In this document: one piece after another, positions 38,372 to 44,658 of the stretch | How positions within the stretch are numbered: the first letter of the stretch is position 1 | Layout of the letters: each line of letters opens with the position of its first letter | Assembly (NCBI GenBank): GCA_017525245.1 | Contig: JAFXTE010000088.1 | Location: 1 to 47,472 of the forward strand | DNA length: 47,472 nt | Source: Bacteroidales bacterium | GTDB taxonomy: Bacteria > Bacteroidota > Bacteroidia > Bacteroidales > WCHB1-69 | Reading direction: 5' to 3' | The notes under the pieces: generated by a model | Database searches by the model: none | Seen by the model: only the letters and a program-made list of their open reading frames with translations | What the model was told of the DNA's origin: nothing | Program-made: the position numbers and the translations under genes

Positions 38372-40015
38372 ATGAAAACGATCCTTTTCTCTGCCATCGC
38401 CATGGCACTCTTTTTCGGTTTCTATTGGCTGACATTGCGCCGGAGTAACTTGTTCCGCTTGCGCCGGTTCTACCTTGTGGGCACATTGGCGCTTGCGTTG
38501 GTGCTGCCGTTTGTCTCCATCGAGATGCCGAGCCGCGTGGCTGCCCTTGTTCAATCAACGACAACTGGGACAACTTTGACAACAGGGGCGGGTCAAATAA
38601 CGACAACTGTGACAACTCTGACAACAGGGGCGGGTCAATTAATGACAACTGGGACAACTTTGACAACAGGGAAGGTTGAATCAACGACAACTGGGACGAC
38701 TTTGACAACAGGGGCGACAAAAAAGTTGGCTTTTAAAGATATGGTATGTTATGGGTATGTTCTTGGTTGCGGGGTGGCCTTTATTCTGCTGGTTGTCAAG
38801 CTTTTTAAGACTTTTAGGTACTATCGACGCAGTGAGTTGTCGGATGAGCTTTCGACGGGCGACATGTGCGTGCGGGTGTTAGGCGAACCCGACGGCAACC
38901 TTCCGTTCTCGTTCCTGCGTTCGGTGTTCGTGAATCCGGAAGTGTTCACAGATAGAGAGTTGCAGCAGGTGTTGCGTCACGAGCGGACGCACATCCGCCA
39001 GCGTCACACGTGGGATCTGCTCTTCACGGAGGCGGTGCGGGTGATGCAATGGTTCAATCCGTTCATTTACTTGTACACCAGGGAGTTGAGCAGCGTCCAT
39101 GAGTATTTGGCCGATGAGGCGGTGCTTTCGTGCGGAACCTCGCGCCGCGATTATCTGGAACTGCTGTACAAGCAGTTGTGTGTGGGCAAGTTCGTGCCCG
39201 TGGGCAACAGTTTCCGTCATTTGCTGACCAAGAAACGCATTCTGATGATGAGCCAGCCCGTGAAACGCAGAATGTCGGCGTGGTGGCTGCTTGCGCTCGT
39301 CCCCATCATCGCCGGACTCTTGTTGGTGAACTGCCATCCGAAAACGGAGGAAGCAGCCGGTGAATTGGTGGGAGAGGAAGTTGTCGAAGAGCCGGAAGAT
39401 CCGATAGTCTATGACCCGTTTCTCGAAAGTCCCGACGAGATGCCGGAATTTCCAGGCGGCATCCAGCAGTATGTCGATAACCTCTACGGTAGCATGAAGT
39501 ACCCCGAATTGGCTGAAAAATACAAGCTGCAGGGCATATTCACAGTCCGCTTCATTGTGGAGAAAGACGGGCGGATACGTCACGTGGAGTTGGACACGGC
39601 ATACGTCAACTGGAAGTCCAAAGAGGGAGGTATGGTGGCCATGTTAGGCAAAAACGGTTATGCGCTTGCGCATCTTGATCTCGGCGAGGGCACATCTATG
39701 GATGAGGAATCGCGGAATGAGATTGTACGGCATTTGTATGAGTCGCTTACAGCGGAGTTCAACCGTGCCTTCCGTGCCGCACCCGCCTGCAAGCCCGCCA
39801 TGAAGGACGGACAGCCGGTGCGCTGCAGGTTACGGCTGCCGGCAGCCTTCACCGCTGGCGAAAACCCCACGGCCAAAGTCACCGTAACGGATCCACGCTC
39901 TTCCCGGGCTGTCACTGATGTTGAACTTGTCCAATCCGACGGCCAGACCGGTCCCCGCTTCCTGCGTGTTCTGATCGACACCTTCCCCTGTGAAACATCC
40001 GTGGTGCAGTACTGA
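38372..40015 (+). CDS. M56 (BlaR1-like) metallopeptidase with TonB C-terminal domain, copy 1
   Basis: A 547-residue membrane protein. Order: TM1 (residues 5-20), TM2 (34-50), a Thr-rich periplasmic or cytoplasmic insert of four 14-residue repeats (STTTGTTLTTGAGQ type, about 61-116), TM3 (about 124-142), and the M56 peptidase core with RHERTHIRQRHTWD (HExxH) and VHEYLADEAVL. A fourth membrane segment follows (WWLLALVPIIAGLLLVNC), then a periplasmic part with a TonB C-terminal domain (PEFPGGIQQYVDNLYGSMKY, FTVRFIVEKDGRIRHVEL). It senses an envelope signal and cleaves the BlaI partner. The TonB-like domain is an addition common in Bacteroidetes M56 proteins. Confidence 0.9.
   Translation: MKTILFSAIAMALFFGFYWLTLRRSNLFRLRRFYLVGTLALALVLPFVSIEMPSRVAALVQSTTTGTTLTTGAGQITTTVTTLTTGAGQLMTTGTTLTTGKVESTTTGTTLTTGATKKLAFKDMVCYGYVLGCGVAFILLVVKLFKTFRYYRRSELSDELSTGDMCVRVLGEPDGNLPFSFLRSVFVNPEVFTDRELQQVLRHERTHIRQRHTWDLLFTEAVRVMQWFNPFIYLYTRELSSVHEYLADEAVLSCGTSRRDYLELLYKQLCVGKFVPVGNSFRHLLTKKRILMMSQPVKRRMSAWWLLALVPIIAGLLLVNCHPKTEEAAGELVGEEVVEEPEDPIVYDPFLESPDEMPEFPGGIQQYVDNLYGSMKYPELAEKYKLQGIFTVRFIVEKDGRIRHVELDTAYVNWKSKEGGMVAMLGKNGYALAHLDLGEGTSMDEESRNEIVRHLYESLTAEFNRAFRAAPACKPAMKDGQPVRCRLRLPAAFTAGENPTAKVTVTDPRSSRAVTDVELVQSDGQTGPRFLRVLIDTFPCETSVVQY
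38554..38721 (+). repeat. Four 42-bp intragenic repeats (Thr-rich), copy 1
   Basis: Units of the type ACGACAACTGGGACAACTTT with an inner 9-bp ACAAC period encode the STTTGTTLTTGA-type segment. Units differ between this gene and its paralogue at 43054-43221. Confidence 0.85.
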
Positions 40016-40031
40016 TTGTCCGTTAGCTGTT

Positions 40032-40931
40032 ATGAAAAAACATGCTTTGTTCTTCCTGATTCCACTTGTTATTACAGGTTGCTCATATATGGGAGAAAAA
40101 GAAGCCCAAAGTATTCCTCAGAAAGAGGAATGTGCGTTTGATTTCAAATTAGAACAGGGCACAATTGTCATTTATGCAAAAATCAATGATATGGATTCTC
40201 TGCGTTTTATGTTGGATAATGGTGCCTCTACAACTATGTTTGACTCCACATTTTGGCAGTCATTCAAGCAACAAAACACTCCGCACTTTATCCAAAAAAG
40301 TGGAAATTACGACTATTATTATTGCCCTACAACCATATCTTTATCGGATTATTGTTATTCTATTGACACTATCTATGTCGCTTCGGAAAAGTATTCACAA
40401 AACTTTTTTTCTTCATTATCTCTCAAAGGAATGATAGGGGTAGAACTGTTTAATAAAAGCATTGTTGGCATTGATTTCGAAAATCAAAAGATTTTTATAT
40501 GCGAGCATTTGCCCGAAAATATTCAGGATTACAAACAATATGACATGATTTCCTTACATAAACAAGGAGACCCATACTATCATAAAAAGAGATTTTTGAC
40601 CGTGGACGGGCTCTACGACAAGAAAGGTGAGCCCGTGTCTTCGCATTTTCTCATTGATTTAGGTTCTATTACAAACAATCTTGATTATCCATCCTGTGAC
40701 AATATTGACATCGAAAAAAGCAAATCAATGGCAAGTGACACAACTTCAATGATTTACATGCTTTTAAACAAATATCCAATGATTGAAGCCGTATATATGG
40801 ACACCTTTGCTGACACCGCTCACGTTGATAACTTCAAAAATGGTGTGATTGGCATAGCTTTCCTGAAGCATTTCAATGTGATTTTCGACTATCCGCACAA
40901 CAAGTTGTACCTAAAACCGAATGGAAAATAA
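40032..40931 (+). CDS. Retropepsin-like aspartyl protease family lipoprotein
   Basis: A 299-residue lipoprotein (MKKHALFFLIPLVITGCSYMG, lipobox ITGC). The start at 40032 is chosen for this signal. The fold looks like a pepsin/retropepsin-type protein with VIYAKINDMDSLRFMLDNGAST, where the active-site motif is D-N-G-A instead of D-T-G-A, and the C-terminal GVIGIAFLKHFNVIFDYPHNKLYLKP, typical of bacterial aspartyl-protease-like proteins. Whether it is catalytic is doubtful because Thr after the Asp is replaced by Asn. It is clearly more AT-rich than the genes around it. Directly after the stop, in the same frame, lies the C-terminal tail of a second family member (40932-41090), so it seems to have replaced most of an older gene. 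Confidence 0.75.
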   Translation: MKKHALFFLIPLVITGCSYMGEKEAQSIPQKEECAFDFKLEQGTIVIYAKINDMDSLRFMLDNGASTTMFDSTFWQSFKQQNTPHFIQKSGNYDYYYCPTTISLSDYCYSIDTIYVASEKYSQNFFSSLSLKGMIGVELFNKSIVGIDFENQKIFICEHLPENIQDYKQYDMISLHKQGDPYYHKKRFLTVDGLYDKKGEPVSSHFLIDLGSITNNLDYPSCDNIDIEKSKSMASDTTSMIYMLLNKYPMIEAVYMDTFADTAHVDNFKNGVIGIAFLKHFNVIFDYPHNKLYLKPNGK

Positions 40932-41090
40932 GTGGATGCCTTCTTGAACGACAGTTTGCCTGCCGGCCACGCCAGCAAAGCCCCCTCCAAGGATGTCATC
41001 GGCTACTTCGGTTTCGGTCTGCTACAGCGCATGGGCGAGGTGGTGATCGATTACCCGAATCAGGTCTTATATTTTAAGCCTCGGTCTTGA
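40932..41090 (+). pseudogene. C-terminal remnant of a second retropepsin-like gene
   Basis: 52 codons in frame with, and right after, the stop of the gene at 40032-40931. The encoded tail (DVIGYFGFGLLQRMGEVVID then YPNQVLYFKPRS) matches the last residues of that protein (GVIGIAFLKHFNVIFDYPHNKLYLKP). It is GC-rich like the flanking M56 gene, unlike the gene before it. There is no start codon context of its own. The rest up to about 41231 holds nothing I can name. Confidence 0.7.
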
Positions 41091-41231
41091 ACAAAGAAGT
41101 GGCAATCGGTTCGTGGGATGCTCGGCGAAGCACCTACCGTGGGCGAGGGTCATGTTCAAAGCGTTTATGCTGAAGAATTCGGTGAACAAAACGGTGGAAA
41201 GCCGTTAGGATTGTCGGTTTTTCTGTCGATA

Positions 41232-41570
41232 TTAAAGGATTGTGGCCACCTTGTTCAAAAGGGGTGGTTCGCGTCGGGTGCGCTGCTGCTCTTCCACTTC
41301 GCGCTGGGCAATGACAAGGCAGTCGTGTTCGTAGCCGTATTGCAGGCGCATCCAGAAATCGTAAGGAATGCCCAACTCCTTTTCCAGTGCCATCGCCACT
41401 GCGGTGGTGAAACTGCGCTTGCCCTTGATAAGCTCGTTCAGATGGCTGGGCTGGATGCCTATTGCTTTGGCCAGCTCTTTCTGTTTGATGCCGCGCTCTT
41501 TCAACTCCTCGGCAAGTGTTTCTCCGGGATGCACCGCCCGGAAAGCTGTGATTCTGTTATCGTTGTCCAT
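41232..41570 (-). CDS. higA: HigA-family antitoxin (XRE)
   Basis: A protein of about 112 residues (117 if started at 41585). The N-terminal segment AVHPGETLAEELKERGIKQKELAKAIGIQPSHLNELIKGKRSFT is the VapI/HigA-type helix-turn-helix, followed by ALEKELGIPYDFWMRLQYGYE. HigA neutralises the HigB ribosome-dependent mRNase and represses the operon. Its gene overlaps the 3' end of higB in the usual higB-higA order. It is intact although higB is interrupted. The start MDNDNRITAF (41570) fits the family better than the two upstream Met codons. Confidence 0.9.
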   Translation of the reverse strand: MDNDNRITAFRAVHPGETLAEELKERGIKQKELAKAIGIQPSHLNELIKGKRSFTTAVAMALEKELGIPYDFWMRLQYGYEHDCLVIAQREVEEQQRTRREPPLLNKVATIL

Positions 41571-41871
41571 AGTGTGATTCATCAAGTTCTATGACGGTTA
41601 TTCTTATTCCATTTTCCAATTCCTGAAACAAAAGCCGTTCTACTCTTCCATTCATCACTCTCACTGAGCTCAATCCAATTTTCCTGAGCTGCTCGTAATG
41701 CAGATAGCTCAACTGTTTCAAGTCGCTGCACTTGGCAACACCCTGCAAATCGTTAAACACACGGTCTAAAGCCCATAAAAATTTCTTGTCTCGGGTGTAT
41801 TATTTGTACCTTTTGCTATTGTGAGTCGTTATAAGTTTTTCTAATTCAACATCTTCAAATGATACGTTCAT
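41557..41871 (-). pseudogene. higB: higB toxin gene interrupted by an in-frame TAA
   Basis: Starting at ATG 41871, the frame reads MNVSFEDVELEKLITTHNSK, RYK, then TAA (41802-41800), and continues YTRDKKFLWALDRVFNDLQG ... YLHYEQLRKIGLSSVRVMNG RVERLLFQELENGIRITVIE to the end at 41557. This is the normal HigB/RelE-like toxin of about 104 residues apart from codon 24; a single change (for example AAA to TAA) would explain it. The promoter TACTTTTG (41894-41887) is intact. Re-initiation at GTG 41760 would leave 67 residues lacking the first helix and strand. The toxin is probably inactive. Confidence 0.85.
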
Positions 41872-41886
41872 TGTTTTGAGAGTTTG

Positions 41887-41894
41887 CAAAAGTA
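41887..41894 (-). promoter_or_regulatory. -7 element TACTTTTG for higBA
   Basis: TAnnTTTG on the minus strand 15 bp upstream of the higB ATG. Confidence 0.6.
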
Positions 41895-42290
41895 ATAAAA
41901 ATTCCTAATATTGGGAATTTTCTTGTTTTCATGTTTGAATTTTTCACGGCCAAAGATACGAAATCAAACTGTACAAAAATCGTCTCTTGTGATTTTGTCA
42001 TAAGTTACCATTTGCGGTAGCTTTATTGTAATTAGAGAGATAAAAATAGACAAAGTTGTTATATGGGTTTAGATTGCCTCTTTTCGAAAAAAAACACATT
42101 TGGAGATTATTTTGGAGAAACAGCGTGTGCATTTGGGGCGTATACGATTGGGGCGTATGCGATACGCCCCAACGGGGGAATTGTGCGGTTGTTTCCATAA
42201 TTTTTAATTTTGTTTTTAACATTGCAAAAATACATTTTTTCTGATTGTATACACTCTCTCATCCGAAATTATTTTTCTCAACGAATGCAA
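41895..42290. other. Intergenic interval between higBA and the second BlaI/M56 operon
   Basis: No convincing gene. It holds the palindrome at 42150-42170 and a minus-strand TATTTTTG (42232-42225) followed by ATG-led sequence (METTAQFPRWG) that runs into the palindrome; this looks like the broken 5' end of a lost gene or chance. Confidence 0.4.
42150..42170. repeat. Palindrome GGGGCGTAT/ATACGCCCC
   Basis: Perfect 9-bp arms with a GCG loop, preceded by a partial extra copy (GGGGCGTATAC, 42135-42145). Same core as 36421-36439. Confidence 0.85.
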
Positions 42291-42291
42291 T

Positions 42292-42340
42292 ATAAAACTA
42301 ATTTTTTCGTTGTATGATTAAAAAAATAATTGTATTTTTG
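42292..42340 (+). promoter_or_regulatory. Promoter and candidate BlaI operator, copy 2
   Basis: ATAAAAC (42292-42298) / GTTGTAT (42309-42315) dyad over the -33 TTG, with TATTTTTG (42333-42340) as -7. About 65 bp here are nearly identical to 37722-37790, marking the left edge of the duplicated operon. Confidence 0.6.
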
Positions 42341-42352
42341 CCGCGTCCTTCC

Positions 42353-42427
42353 TTGAGCAGCCTCGAAGAGGCAAAACGCACGAAGTGCAAGTAACCCCGC
42401 ACAAGGCGATAGCTGCAGTGCGGGGGG
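42353..42427 (+). other. Leader hairpins of the second BlaI/M56 operon
   Basis: Three stems in a row: GCCTC-GAA-GAGGC, GCAC-GAA-GTGC, and CCCCGCAC/GTGCGGGG around a 15-nt loop with GGCGATAGC. The first operon leader (37843-37898) has different stems but also a GAA loop and a GCGATAGC stretch. Confidence 0.55.
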
Positions 42428-42482
42428 CGAAAGAGGGGCGAAAATACGACAAACAATTAGTAACTAATAAAATATAAGAACA

Positions 42483-42869
42483 ATGAAAGAATTAACCAAA
42501 GCAGAAGAACAGGTGATGCAGGTGCTGTGGCAGATCAAACAGGGATTCGCCGCCGACATCATCGACAATTTCCCGGAGCCGAAGCCGGCCTATAACACCA
42601 TGCTGACCGTGGTGCGCATTCTCGAAAAGAAGGGGTTCGTGTCGCACGAGACCTTCGGGAAGTCGAACCGCTACTACCCGCTGGTGAGCAAGGAACAGTA
42701 CTCGGAGTCGTTCATGCAGCAATTCGTGCGCAACTACTTCGACAACTCCTTCAAGTCGATGGTCTCCTTTTTTGCTAACAACCAAGATATTACGTTGGAA
42801 GAGCTGGACGATATCCGTCGCATGATCGATGCCGTTCCGCAAGATGATTCACCCGCAAAAACCGAATAA
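42483..42869 (+). CDS. BlaI/MecI-family transcriptional repressor, copy 2
   Basis: A 128-residue near-identical copy of the repressor at 37983-38369 (differences seen: Ala to Asp in ADIIDNF, and Thr to Ala in DDSPAKTE). Winged-helix and dimer helices are intact. It lies 2 bp upstream of its M56 partner. Because the DNA-binding residues are the same and the operators nearly so, the two repressors should bind both promoters and form mixed dimers; this is inference from sequence identity. Confidence 0.93.
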   Translation: MKELTKAEEQVMQVLWQIKQGFAADIIDNFPEPKPAYNTMLTVVRILEKKGFVSHETFGKSNRYYPLVSKEQYSESFMQQFVRNYFDNSFKSMVSFFANNQDITLEELDDIRRMIDAVPQDDSPAKTE

Positions 42870-42871
42870 TC

Positions 42872-44527
42872 ATGAAAACGATCCTTTTCTCCGCCATCGC
42901 CATGGCACTCTTTTTCGGTTTCTATTGGCTCACGCTGCGCCGGAGCAACCTGTTCCGCTTGCGCCGGTTCTACCTCGTGGGCACGTTGGCGCTTTCGTTG
43001 GTACTGCCGTTTGTTTCGCTCGAGATGCCGAGCCGCGTGGCCGCCGTAGTTAAAACAACGACAACTGGGACAACTCTGACAACGGGAGCGGTTGAGTCAA
43101 CGACAACTGGGACAACTTTGACAACAGGAGCGGTTGAATCAACGACAACTGGGACAACGTTGACAACAAAGGCGGGTCAGTCAACGACAACTGGGACAAC
43201 GTTGACAACAGGGGCGACAAAAAAGTTGTCTTTTAAAGATATGGTATGTTATGGGTATCTTCTCGGTTGCGGGGTGGCTTTTATCCTGCTGGTTATCAAG
43301 CTCTTTAAGACTTTCAGGTACTATCGGCGCAGTGTGCTGTCGGATGAGCTTTCGACGGGCGACATGTGTGTGCGGGTGCTGGGCGAACCCGACGGCAACC
43401 TTCCGTTCTCGTTCCTGCGTTCGGTGTTCGTGAATCCGAAAGTGTTCACGGAGAGCGAGTTGCAACAGGTGTTGCGGCATGAGAGGACGCACATCCGCCA
43501 GCGGCACACGTGGGATCTGCTCTTCATGGAAGCGATGCGGGTGCTGCAATGGTTCAATCCGTTCATTTACTTGTACGCCAGGGAGTTGAGTAGCGTCCAC
43601 GAGTATTTGGCCGATGAGGCGGTGCTCTCGTGCGGATTCTCTCGCCGCGACTACTTAGAACTGCTGTACAAACAACTGTGCGTGGGCAAGTTCGTGCCAG
43701 TGGGCAACAGTTTCCGTCACTTGCTGACCAAGAAACGCATTCTGATGATGAACCAGCCGGTAAAACGCAGAGCGTCAGCGTGGTGGCTCCTCGCGCTCAT
43801 TCCCATCATCGCCGGACACTTGTTGGTGAACTGCCATCCAAAAACGGAGATAGTTGCTGAGGAAGAGGCGGTTGAGGAAGTTATCGATGAACCCGTTTGC
43901 ATGGACCCCGATACGATGCCGCAGTTCCCGGGTGGAATCCAGCAGTATGTCAATAACCTCATCGGTAGCATGAAGTATCCTGAATTGGCCAAGAAGTACA
44001 AATTGTCAGGAGTTCTTTCGGTATGTTTTATTGTGGAGAAGGATGGACGTGTTCTTTTCACGGAGTTGGATACGGCTCATGTCAAATGGGGTGATGTTTG
44101 TGGCAAGAAAGGGGAGATGGTGCTTACGGCTCCTTTCGAAGGTCGTAAGGACAGCAATGACGGTTTGGCTGTCGCTCATCTTGATCTCGGAGAGGATGCC
44201 CCCGAAGATAAAGAATCTCGGAAAGAGATTTTGCGGAAAGTGATGGATGACAATATGGCGGAAATAAATCGGGCTTTCCGTGCCGCACCCGCCTGCAAGC
44301 CAGCCATGAAGGATGGAGAACCTGTGCGTTGCAAATTGCATCTGCCGGTGGGATTCACCACGGAGGAGCATGTCGTTAACAAACTAGTAATGCTTCAAGA
44401 CATCGCCGTTTCTCCAACTGCAAAGCCGTCAAAAGATCGTTACGTTACTGGCATAGTCGCACTCGATGAGCAGCTTGGGCCTGATTTTATAGACATTCCT
44501 TGGGTCGGCTACACCTCCGCAGAATAG
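42872..44527 (+). CDS. M56 (BlaR1-like) metallopeptidase with TonB C-terminal domain, copy 2
   Basis: A 551-residue paralogue of the protein at 38372-40015, with the same order: two N-terminal membrane segments, Thr-rich repeats (four 14-residue units, STTTGTTLTTGAVE type), TM3, RHERTHIRQRHTWD (HExxH), LADEAVLSCGFSRRDY, TM4 ending LLVNC, and the TonB C-terminal domain (PQFPGGIQQYVNNLIGSMKY, LSVCFIVEKDGRVLFTEL). The first ~315 residues are almost the same as copy 1, whereas the region after TM4 differs strongly, especially the last 60 residues. This suggests that the sensor or output domain has diverged while the repressor-cleaving part was kept. It is followed by a heptamer tract and the outer-membrane barrel gene. 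Confidence 0.9.
   Translation: MKTILFSAIAMALFFGFYWLTLRRSNLFRLRRFYLVGTLALSLVLPFVSLEMPSRVAAVVKTTTTGTTLTTGAVESTTTGTTLTTGAVESTTTGTTLTTKAGQSTTTGTTLTTGATKKLSFKDMVCYGYLLGCGVAFILLVIKLFKTFRYYRRSVLSDELSTGDMCVRVLGEPDGNLPFSFLRSVFVNPKVFTESELQQVLRHERTHIRQRHTWDLLFMEAMRVLQWFNPFIYLYARELSSVHEYLADEAVLSCGFSRRDYLELLYKQLCVGKFVPVGNSFRHLLTKKRILMMNQPVKRRASAWWLLALIPIIAGHLLVNCHPKTEIVAEEEAVEEVIDEPVCMDPDTMPQFPGGIQQYVNNLIGSMKYPELAKKYKLSGVLSVCFIVEKDGRVLFTELDTAHVKWGDVCGKKGEMVLTAPFEGRKDSNDGLAVAHLDLGEDAPEDKESRKEILRKVMDDNMAEINRAFRAAPACKPAMKDGEPVRCKLHLPVGFTTEEHVVNKLVMLQDIAVSPTAKPSKDRYVTGIVALDEQLGPDFIDIPWVGYTSAE
43054..43221 (+). repeat. Four 42-bp intragenic repeats (Thr-rich), copy 2
   Basis: Same layout as 38554-38721 but with a different order of unit variants (AVE, AVE, AGQ, ATK against AGQ, AGQ, VE, ATK). 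Confidence 0.85.
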
Positions 44528-44567
44528 TTAGCAGTTAGCAGTTAGTAGTTAGTAGTTAGTAGTTAAG
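44526..44567. repeat. 7-bp tandem repeat AGTTAGC/AGTTAGT
   Basis: Five and a half perfect-period units right after the stop of the second M56 gene. The remaining gap to 44658 shows nothing else clear. Confidence 0.92.
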
Positions 44568-44658
44568 ATGGCTCGAATGGGCCGTCTGGGGGTATTATAT
44601 GCCGAAAAATTCGAATATGAAAAAATGTAAAACATTGTGACTTAAAAAATTACAAAAA

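Noticed and set aside
38554-38721. 42-bp array in the M56 gene as a CRISPR or VNTR outside coding sequence
   Set aside because: The array keeps the reading frame and encodes Thr-rich units in both paralogues.
41118-41594. 158-codon plus-strand frame over higA
   Set aside because: Antisense to a clear HigA gene with no family resemblance.
41998-42222. 74-codon minus-strand frame upstream of the second BlaI operon
   Set aside because: Its sequence is largely the palindrome 42150-42170 translated; at most a broken 5' end of a lost gene.
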